Source: Anaerolineaceae bacterium (lineage in GTDB: Bacteria > Chloroflexota > Anaerolineae > Anaerolineales > Anaerolineaceae). Taken from it: a DNA stretch of 8,446 bases. The position numbers were made by a program, and so were the translations under genes. Numbering within the stretch: position 1 is the stretch's first letter; every line of letters starts with the position of its first letter. Below, one piece after another: positions 1-6,492 of the stretch. The notes below the pieces were generated by a model that worked only from the letters and a program-made list of their open reading frames with translations, did not search any database and had not been told where the DNA came from. The DNA lies in the NCBI GenBank assembly GCA_030620065.1, contig JAUXFJ010000058.1, positions 1 to 8,446 of the forward strand, written 5' to 3'.

Positions 1-673
1 AATCACGGCGGATGGCTTTTCTGGCATGTTCAAAACTGGCTTCAGGGTCTTTTTCTGAGGCGCAAGCCCAAGACAGACAGTGCGAGTCACCTGATTTCAG
101 GCGCAGGTTGACTGATAAGGCGGGGAAAGGGCTGGCGACAGCATCGGGGTCGCCACTCATAAACAATACAGGGAAGATTTTCGAACTTTGACCCTGAATG
201 CAAGTATTCAGGCCGCGTTGCTTAGGTGCAGTCGCTTGGCCATACCCCATGGGTACCAGGGCGGCGGCGATTTCGAGAGTGAATGCGCACGTCGACTCCC
301 CTTGATTTGTGATATGTAATCTCCCAGCGACCAACTGCGAATCTAGTACCCAATATTCGATGACTGCTGTTAATTCCTTGAAAGGGGAAAAAGCCACTTC
401 CGCATAGTTTGGGAAGAACTTTAACAATCTGGGCTGTTCAAAAAAGTGCAGCGGGTCACTTGCCGGGATGCCTGCCTCAATGAAGCGGGGAAATATGCGC
501 ATACTGCGCGCCCGCAGTCCATACGTTGTTTGAAGTGACAGCGTTGACGGGTCTCCACCACCCAGAGAAAGTTCCCAAACGTGGTCATTATTGCGGTCAG
601 GATGACAGAATCGCTGGTCAGCAGCAAGTGTCAAGGATAGTGGGTCATATTGGGAGAGATGCCATTTGCGCAT
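1..673 (-). CDS. N-terminal part of a probable glycoside-hydrolase-type protein (cut by window edge)
   Basis: The minus strand is open from an ATG at 673 to the window edge, giving 224 codons with no stop. An in-frame TAA at 685-683 makes this ATG the first possible start. No Shine-Dalgarno sequence precedes it. The protein begins MRKWHLSQYDPLSL and has no signal peptide, so it is probably cytoplasmic. It is rich in alternating hydrophobic/polar strands (about residues 15-205), which suggests a beta-sandwich. Features include GLRARSMRIFPRF (52-64), DSQLVAGRLHITN (111-123), an FPVLFMSGDP stretch (167-176) and SPFPALSV (181-188). The end, SFEHARKAIRRD (213-224), resembles the linker that leads into an (alpha/alpha)6 catalytic barrel in trehalase/GH63-like enzymes. 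That family guess is from memory of similar proteins and is not proven, because the catalytic part lies outside the window. That this is a real gene is much surer than its function. It is divergent from the penicillin-binding protein gene. Confidence 0.75.
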   Translation of the reverse strand, partial: MRKWHLSQYDPLSLTLAADQRFCHPDRNNDHVWELSLGGGDPSTLSLQTTYGLRARSMRIFPRFIEAGIPASDPLHFFEQPRLLKFFPNYAEVAFSPFKELTAVIEYWVLDSQLVAGRLHITNQGESTCAFTLEIAAALVPMGYGQATAPKQRGLNTCIQGQSSKIFPVLFMSGDPDAVASPFPALSVNLRLKSGDSHCLSWACASEKDPEASFEHARKAIRRD

Positions 674-788
674 GACTTCATTTTACTATGCAAATCGAAG
701 CGCTGAATGCAAATACCAGAGAATGACATTCATGGAACTTAATCTATGTTCAGAGCGTCTACGGGTGAGGAGTGAATTGTGCTAGAAT
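674..788. promoter_or_regulatory. Divergent intergenic region with promoter-like elements for both flanking genes
   Basis: This 115-bp gap separates two genes that run outward. On the plus strand, TGCTAGAAT at 780-788 is an extended -10 element (TGn plus 5 of 6 matches to TATAAT). It lies directly before the penicillin-binding protein start codons, and no good -35 is visible. A purine-rich GGTGAGGAG at 764-772 resembles a Shine-Dalgarno sequence but is 16 nt from the ATG at 789, too far for normal use. On the minus strand, TAAAAT (plus positions 680-685) lies 6 nt before the ATG at 673, with a weak -35 context. I see no clear hairpin or operator palindrome here. Promoter calls are by eye only. 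Confidence 0.4.
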
Positions 789-3700
789 ATGGCAATGGAT
801 GATAATACAATAAAGCAAGCTGATGATCAGGAATCTGAGAGTGATGCGCAGCATGTGGAAGAACAAGCACCTGCAAGCAATGTCCATGGTGTAAACGGTT
901 CAGATCAGGTACTAAAAGAAGGAAAGCCACCAGAAGGAACTGCGCAGGAAGATACGCAGGAACTTGCTGCTGTGCCTTCTGAATGGCATGCGGAAGTAGC
1001 AGATGATGTAGCACAGGGAGCTGAAATTACAGCTGAATCTCCTAACTCAGGAATTGGTGGAAGTGATGCCTGGTTCAGCGAATTAGATGATTTTCAGGAA
1101 GTTGATGGGGATGGTTTACCTGACCTCCCTGAGCGTGTCAATTCGCAGCCCGAAATTAGCAATGGATGGTTCGCAGAACATTGGTCACCTGAAACTGAGA
1201 GCCACTCTTCAGAAGTTGACCTGCAGGCGACACAGATTACGCATTCCGCTTACTCTACAATTCAACGAGACACAAAGGCATTTGCAGGGCGACCACCAGC
1301 TTTGCAATCGGTAGAAAAACAGACGAATACAGCTTCCCGTTCGCGCCGCCCAGAGAAAACTAAAAAAGAGGGCGATGAGAAAAAAAGGATCAAAACAAAA
1401 TCAAAAGGCTGTGCGCTGCAGGTGTTTTTGGTGTTATTGTTCTTTTTCGTCTTTATTGTAGTGATTGTGGGCTCTATTGGCATTTATCAATATTTCAAAA
1501 TTGCCTCTTCACTACCCAGTATAGATGAACTGCGCGATCATGCCTCCCAGTTTGAGACGACACGAATCCTGGATAGAAACGGCAATATCCTTTATGAGAT
1601 TGTTGACCCAAATGCCGGTAGGCGTACTGTTGTGCCTTTGGAAGATATTTCGCCTTATCTGATTGCTGCAACCATAGCAACGGAAGATAAAGAGTTTTAC
1701 ACACATCCCGGGTTTGATCTGGTAGCTCTGACGCGCGCTTTATGGCAGAATTACACCGCAGGAGAAATCGTGTCCGGCGCTTCGACAATTACCCAGCAGC
1801 TTGCACGCATACTTTTGCTTCCGGATGAACGTTATGAACAAACTTTACAGCGCAAGGCGCGTGAAATTATTCTTGCTTTTGAAATTACCCGCCAATATAC
1901 CAAGGATGAGATCCTTGAATTGTACTTAAATGAAATTTTCTATGGAAACCGCGCTTATGGAATTGAAGCAGCAGCGGAGACTTATTTTGGAACATCCGCT
2001 GATAAACTAACGCTTTGGCAGGCATCCTTCCTGGCTGGTCTACCACAGGCCCCTGCGGTTTACGATATCTATCATAATCGGGATGTGACGCTTTTGCGGC
2101 AACGCGATGTATTGTTATTGATGTATGAATTAAGTCAAGAAAAGGGCTGTATTTATATCAGCACTAATGTTCAGGAAGTGTGTGTTGATGCTGCTCAGGC
2201 GGTGCAAGCTGCGGAAACCTTGGAAGCATATCAGTTTGAAGCACCTACATACAAAATGCAGTATCCACACTGGGTGGTATATATCATTTCTTTGCTGGAA
2301 GAGCAATTTGATCCTCAGACCATCTACCGCTCAGGATTTACAATCTATACCACCTTGGAACCTGTTCTTCAGGCAGAGGCAGAACGAGTAGCTAAAGAAC
2401 AAATCGAAATGCTTGCAGCCAATAATGCTTCGAACGCGGCTGTTGTAGCCATGAAACCATTGACTGGTGAGATCCTGGCGATGGTCGGTTCTGCTGATTT
2501 TTATAATGAGGAGATTGATGGCCAGGTGAACATGGCGATCACTAATACGCGCCAGCCAGGCTCTTCGATCAAACCCATCACCTACCTGGCGGCTTTTGAA
2601 AAGGGCTGGACTCCCTCAACATTGATTTGGGATGTTCCTTCTGATTTCCCCCCCTCCGGAAATGTCGATGATCAGAGGCCTCCATATCAACCGGTCAATT
2701 ATGATGAGCGTTATCATGGCCCGGTGACAGTTCGCACAGCGTTAGCTAATTCATATAATGTACCCGCCGTGAAAGCACTTGAATTTATTGGCATCTATGA
2801 TAACCCTAATACACCCAGCGAAGATGGCTTTATTGCAATGGCAAAGCGTCTGGGCATCACAAGTTTGACACGTGCAGATTATGGACTTTCGTTGACCTTG
2901 GGAGGGGGTGAAGTCAGCCTTCTGGAGATGACCGGCGCATATTCCGTTTTTGCCAATTCGGGCAGGCGGGTTGCGCCTGTTGCGATCACTAAGATCATTG
3001 ATCATAACGGCAGTCTGATTTATGAATATACACCACCGCCTGGCGATCAGGTTCTACGTGTCGAGCACGCATATCTGATATCATCAATCCTTTCAGATAC
3101 CAACGCGCGCGTCCCGGCTTTTGGCACAAATCCTATAATAAATTTGCCCTTTCAGGCGGCTGCAAAGACTGGCACAACCAATGATTTCAGGGATAACTGG
3201 ACGGTGGGTTATACACCTGATCTGGTTGTGGGTGTGTGGGTAGGTAATGCGGACTACACACCCATGCAAGATACATCTGGTTTGACGGGTGCCGCACCTA
3301 TTTGGGCGCAGGTGATGCAGTATGGCATCCAATACTTGACCGGCGGCAATCCTTCGTCATTTAGCCGCCCGGCTGGGATCGTTGATCGGGTGATCTGCAG
3401 TATTTCAGGGACGGAACCCTCGGAGTGGTGTCCAGAGCAACGCTCAGAGATATTCGCTTCTGATCAACTGCCATTGCCTAAAGATCAGGATTTGTGGGTG
3501 AAGGTCAAAATTGACACGTGGACTGGGCTGAAAGCTTCTTTAGCTTGCTCGGAATTTACCGCTGATAAATATGCGATCAATGTAAGTGACAGCTGGGCGA
3601 TGAAGTGGTTGAAGCAGGATTCAGGCGGAATTAACTGGGCCGAAAGAATGGGATTTTCCAAACCGCTGTTCTTTGCACCAACTCGGGAATGCCGGGTTGA

Positions 3701-4190
3701 TGACTCAAGGCCGATCATTAACATTCTGGGTTTGAATGATGGGCAGACGATCAACACCTCACCATTGGAAATCATCGGGGTGATTGATGCAACTTCGAAT
3801 TTTAGTGATTATAGTATTGATTATGGGATGGGGCCTCAGCCATTGATATGGGAGCCTTTGGTGAAGAAAAATACAATGCCCATACGTTCAGCCGATAAGA
3901 TCTACGAATGGAATTTGGATGAGGTTGAGGCCGGCATTGTTACGTTAAGGATCACCGTGCATAGCACAAATGGTACTTATGCAGAGAAGAAGATCATCTT
4001 AAATATTGCCGTGCCGACTCAAACACCCACTCCAACTCCAACGCTTACGGAGACACCCACCGAGACGCCAACAGAGACCCTCACTCCTACGCTAACACCA
4101 ACGGAAACCCCTACACCAACGGAAACCCCTACAGCAACACCTAGCAATACATCGACACCCTCAAATACACCCACTACGCCCACGTCTTAA
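789..4190 (+). CDS. Class A penicillin-binding protein (bifunctional peptidoglycan glycosyltransferase/transpeptidase)
   Basis: It polymerises lipid II into glycan strands and cross-links stem peptides outside the membrane. Residues 1-206 are an acidic, probably disordered cytoplasmic region ending in a Lys/Arg-rich stop (about 184-207). One membrane segment spans about 208-236. The GT51 domain (about 260-430) has ATEDKEFYTHPG with catalytic Glu299, GASTITQQLAR (320-330), and the RKAREI...LYLNEIFYG segment (355-386). The transpeptidase (about 540-850) has SSIK with Ser592, SYN (655-657) and KTGT (793-796). An iC-SG-P-Cp segment follows (870-882), then an Ig-like module (about 971-1075) and a Thr/Pro-rich tail (1076-1133). 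At 1133 residues it is longer than typical PBP1A proteins, mainly through the two ends. An in-frame TAG at 783-785 fixes the start at ATG 789 or ATG 795. The 3' end overlaps the convergent gene by 4 bp. All catalytic motifs are intact. PBP1A/PonA type is likely, but orthology is not assignable from motifs alone. Confidence 0.96.
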   Translation: MAMDDNTIKQADDQESESDAQHVEEQAPASNVHGVNGSDQVLKEGKPPEGTAQEDTQELAAVPSEWHAEVADDVAQGAEITAESPNSGIGGSDAWFSELDDFQEVDGDGLPDLPERVNSQPEISNGWFAEHWSPETESHSSEVDLQATQITHSAYSTIQRDTKAFAGRPPALQSVEKQTNTASRSRRPEKTKKEGDEKKRIKTKSKGCALQVFLVLLFFFVFIVVIVGSIGIYQYFKIASSLPSIDELRDHASQFETTRILDRNGNILYEIVDPNAGRRTVVPLEDISPYLIAATIATEDKEFYTHPGFDLVALTRALWQNYTAGEIVSGASTITQQLARILLLPDERYEQTLQRKAREIILAFEITRQYTKDEILELYLNEIFYGNRAYGIEAAAETYFGTSADKLTLWQASFLAGLPQAPAVYDIYHNRDVTLLRQRDVLLLMYELSQEKGCIYISTNVQEVCVDAAQAVQAAETLEAYQFEAPTYKMQYPHWVVYIISLLEEQFDPQTIYRSGFTIYTTLEPVLQAEAERVAKEQIEMLAANNASNAAVVAMKPLTGEILAMVGSADFYNEEIDGQVNMAITNTRQPGSSIKPITYLAAFEKGWTPSTLIWDVPSDFPPSGNVDDQRPPYQPVNYDERYHGPVTVRTALANSYNVPAVKALEFIGIYDNPNTPSEDGFIAMAKRLGITSLTRADYGLSLTLGGGEVSLLEMTGAYSVFANSGRRVAPVAITKIIDHNGSLIYEYTPPPGDQVLRVEHAYLISSILSDTNARVPAFGTNPIINLPFQAAAKTGTTNDFRDNWTVGYTPDLVVGVWVGNADYTPMQDTSGLTGAAPIWAQVMQYGIQYLTGGNPSSFSRPAGIVDRVICSISGTEPSEWCPEQRSEIFASDQLPLPKDQDLWVKVKIDTWTGLKASLACSEFTADKYAINVSDSWAMKWLKQDSGGINWAERMGFSKPLFFAPTRECRVDDSRPIINILGLNDGQTINTSPLEIIGVIDATSNFSDYSIDYGMGPQPLIWEPLVKKNTMPIRSADKIYEWNLDEVEAGIVTLRITVHSTNGTYAEKKIILNIAVPTQTPTPTPTLTETPTETPTETLTPTLTPTETPTPTETPTATPSNTSTPSNTPTTPTS
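4014..4187 (+). repeat. Low-complexity Thr/Pro-coding repeat tract at the 3' end of the penicillin-binding protein gene
   Basis: The last 58 codons are almost only Pro, Thr, Glu, Ser and Leu, in patterns such as TPTPT and TETPT. Within it, an exact 18-bp unit occurs twice in tandem (4095-4112 and 4113-4130), and shorter degenerate copies surround it. The tract would sit outside the membrane and probably forms an extended, possibly glycosylated, wall-spanning spacer. That role is inferred from similar Thr/Pro tails on bacterial surface proteins. No C-terminal anchor or LPXTG motif follows. Confidence 0.85.
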
Positions 4191-6424
4191 AAAAGCGCCA
4201 TTTGAGAAGCCTGATATTCGGGGGGATCTTCTTTGATCTGTGATGCCCAAAGCTCGCGGGATAAAAGGGGGTTTTCCCTGATGCTTCGCAGCTGGCGGAA
4301 TTTAACACACAGCCAACTTTCATCCAGGGCATTCTTCAAGCGCGGGTCGCGTTTTAATTTATAGGCAAGCAAATTTGCGCGGCTGCCGGGCAGTAGGATG
4401 ATCTTATGCCTCGCTGTATTGGTTTGCTGAAAGAGATAGTTGCTGATGATTGCTGTAGTCGAAATACGGAAGGCGTATGCAGGCATGTTTTCATTTTCGT
4501 ACCATATCAGGCGTTTTCCATCTTCCTTTGATTTGAAACCTAAATCGTCAGCAATGCTGAATAAGATCTCTCTAATTTCCTGGATATCCCTGCTGCGTAT
4601 CTTTGGGTTTTCGCTCGATCGAAGTTGCCAGGAGCTGCGCTCTGGTGTTATAGGGTCCGCATAGGCATTCAAGCAAGCCATGATCAATTCGTCATCGGGC
4701 GTCAGTAAACCTTGACAGGCTTGATAGATATTGGTTTTAATTTCTGCCAGGGAGGTTGCGGTATTTTTTAGCAGATATTGAATCATATTGGATTCGACTT
4801 GATCGATCAATGCAGGTTGATAAGGGGGATCCCTTTTAAGCCAATATGACCCTGTATCAAGGGATGCAGGACCGCCCCCATAACGGATCAAAAAATCCGG
4901 ATACAGGAAAATCGGGTCGATTTGTTTATACAATTCAGTTAATGAGAGATCCTCTCCTTTAGTTGGAGCATTGCCTAAAATATCCTTTGCGCAGTATTCT
5001 GTGAGGATGGCGGCATGCAGCCATTGGTATGGCGATGGCTCAAAACGTTGGGTGAGATAGTCTTTAACTGCAGCTTGGGCGTGGAGCTGTCTCTCGGCCC
5101 GCGCGGGAGTCTTGGAAGGTGGGGTAGCATTTGACCAGTAACACTGAGCGGTTTTGCCATCCCCTGAAAAGGCAATCGATTTGAGATTAAAACCTGCTGA
5201 CCCAGCGGCATGCATGCTTGCTGAAAGAAAATTGTGTTCATTTTCAGGGATGATCATCAAAAAAGGCGTAGTTTTGGGCAAACGCTTGTTTAGAGACAGA
5301 AAGACGGAATACAAGGCCTTGGTATGCCAATTCCACTCATATCTTTGGCGGGAAAGGGCGACCTTAAGCGGTGCAACTGAGTCTTTACCCCACAGCCAAC
5401 CTGTCCACAGAGCAGATAGCGTCCAGAAAGCTTGGTTCGGTCTTGGGATTGTTGTTATTATTCCTTGGATCATCTCGGACGGTGGTTCAGGAGTCAATTC
5501 ACGCAGCCGTCCTTTAAACAGGGAAATGCCGCCACTTAAGGGTGGTGTTTCGGGCCAGTGAGCTAGAGGTACAACTGCCTGATGGGTTTGCCAAAGTTTG
5601 ATGGCATCTAACAGTGATTCCCACAAGTTGAATTCCTGATAAATGGCAGGAATGGTCAGCTGAAGCGGACGGCTGCGTGCTGTGGGATATGCCCATAAGG
5701 TGTTTCCTCGGTCACAGGCACTAAGGAGCAGGGCTGTTAATAATTGCTGCAGTTTGTCGGAATGGCTCAGGGTGATTGTCTTGTTGATCAGCGTTTGGAG
5801 GACGATGAGTGGCCGCGGCTGGTAGCAATTTATAGCATTTTCAACTTGCTTGCGAAGTGGATCATCCAGGGAGACAATCCGCTCAAGAGCGCGGGCGCGG
5901 TGTAGGCCAATGGGTGGCAGTGATTTCAATTGTTGACGCGTGTCAATCGAGAGTGATTGTTCGCCCTTAACGCCACAGTGGGGGCATTGTGCTGTGCAGG
6001 CATAGGGATACTCTTCCTCACGACGCCAGATAAAGCTCTGCGCTTCAATCACTTCTTCACAGTTAATGCAATTTATTTGATAGAGAGAGCGTATATAGGG
6101 TTCTATATGCCTTTGTTTGGCGATTTGTGCATCACCAAGCTTCGACAATGCAGCGGTGAGCTCTGTTTCGCTTGGTGCGGAGGCAAGTATCTGTAACATG
6201 AAACTGTGGATGGGATTGTTGGCGGTGACTAATACCCGATACCCAGCTCTGGCGAGTTCGATCGCCATTTGAGGACTGTTGCCGAAGGGATCCAATACCC
6301 AAGCGCCTTTGGGAAAATGCTCTATGGCCCAATCCTGGCTCATGCCTGCGGGGATGGGTGGTAGAAACCGCTCTAATGGAACGGGTTTAGCTTGGGCTTT
6401 GCCGGGAATGAATGGTGTATACAC
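4187..6424 (-). CDS. DNA-methyltransferase-like protein with Zn ribbon and degenerate catalytic motifs
   Basis: This 745-residue, probably cytoplasmic protein starts with GTG at 6424, supported by a Shine-Dalgarno sequence 8 nt upstream. Residues 41-72 resemble motif I of amino-methyltransferases, but DPFGNSP (45-51) replaces DPFxGSG, and the usual acidic residue of the next strand is missing (VTANNP, 66-71). A four-cysteine Zn ribbon follows: Cys119, Cys122, Cys147, Cys150. Where a DPPY motif would be expected, the strand reads IITTIPRPN (322-330), followed by AFWTLSALWTGWLWG. Residues 366-414 look like the last strands and helices of the fold (hydrophobic FLMIIPE, then ...AAGSAGF). Residues about 440-745 are not recognised; they contain no membrane segment and end with a basic, helical stretch. 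The layout recalls DUF1156-type Zn-ribbon DNA methylases (established family; match inferred). I infer loss of methylation activity and possible nucleic-acid binding. It lies 68 bp downstream of the glucosidase gene, with no nuclease nearby. Confidence 0.6.
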   Translation of the reverse strand: MYTPFIPGKAQAKPVPLERFLPPIPAGMSQDWAIEHFPKGAWVLDPFGNSPQMAIELARAGYRVLVTANNPIHSFMLQILASAPSETELTAALSKLGDAQIAKQRHIEPYIRSLYQINCINCEEVIEAQSFIWRREEEYPYACTAQCPHCGVKGEQSLSIDTRQQLKSLPPIGLHRARALERIVSLDDPLRKQVENAINCYQPRPLIVLQTLINKTITLSHSDKLQQLLTALLLSACDRGNTLWAYPTARSRPLQLTIPAIYQEFNLWESLLDAIKLWQTHQAVVPLAHWPETPPLSGGISLFKGRLRELTPEPPSEMIQGIITTIPRPNQAFWTLSALWTGWLWGKDSVAPLKVALSRQRYEWNWHTKALYSVFLSLNKRLPKTTPFLMIIPENEHNFLSASMHAAGSAGFNLKSIAFSGDGKTAQCYWSNATPPSKTPARAERQLHAQAAVKDYLTQRFEPSPYQWLHAAILTEYCAKDILGNAPTKGEDLSLTELYKQIDPIFLYPDFLIRYGGGPASLDTGSYWLKRDPPYQPALIDQVESNMIQYLLKNTATSLAEIKTNIYQACQGLLTPDDELIMACLNAYADPITPERSSWQLRSSENPKIRSRDIQEIREILFSIADDLGFKSKEDGKRLIWYENENMPAYAFRISTTAIISNYLFQQTNTARHKIILLPGSRANLLAYKLKRDPRLKNALDESWLCVKFRQLRSIRENPLLSRELWASQIKEDPPEYQASQMALF

Positions 6425-6432
6425 CGAACGAA

Positions 6433-6439
6433 CCTTCTT
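6433..6439 (-). promoter_or_regulatory. Shine-Dalgarno site that sets a GTG start
   Basis: On the minus strand AAGAAGG lies 8 nt before the GTG at 6424-6422. No ATG in a suitable position competes with it, so this site supports the GTG as the true start of the methyltransferase-like gene. Confidence 0.7.
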
Positions 6440-6443
6440 TCTT

Positions 6444-6475
6444 TTGTTCGATGATGCTCGACATTGTTCGTGCTC
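6444..6475. repeat. Imperfect direct repeat between glucosidase and methyltransferase-like genes
   Basis: TTGTTCG occurs at 6444-6450 and again at 6464-6470, exactly 20 bp apart, about two helical turns. Each copy is followed by GCTC, after 5 nt in the first copy and 1 nt in the second. The copies sit in the 68-bp gap just upstream of the GTG start and its ribosome-binding site. They could be a transcription-factor site or chance. No terminator hairpin is visible in this gap. Confidence 0.35.
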
Positions 6476-6492
6476 AGTGGTTATTCTGGTAC

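Noticed and set aside
421..627. 68-codon minus-strand open frame near the left edge
   Set aside because: It lies inside the 224-codon open frame that runs to the window edge, in another frame. The longer one has coherent protein-like sequence.
739..1014. 91-codon minus-strand open frame opposite the penicillin-binding protein start
   Set aside because: It is a His/Leu-rich shadow of the acidic repeat-like coding sequence and has no ribosome-binding site.
4014..4187. Repeat tract considered as a CRISPR array or minisatellite element
   Set aside because: Units are short, degenerate, in frame and without spacers. It is simply Thr/Pro coding sequence.
4820..4831. A literal DPPY tetrapeptide (residues 532-535) in the methyltransferase-like protein
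   Set aside because: It lies far beyond the end of the Rossmann-like part, not on a hydrophobic strand end, and is followed by a charged helix. It is most likely a chance match, not motif IV.
5154..5561. 135-codon plus-strand open frame opposite the methyltransferase-like gene
   Set aside because: It lies wholly antisense to a better supported gene, has no ribosome-binding site or recognisable domain, and looks like a shadow frame.
6458..6472. Possible LexA/SOS box (CGAC...GTTCG) upstream of the methyltransferase-like gene
   Set aside because: The half-sites do not have the length and spacing of the known CGAAC-N4-GTTCG box.
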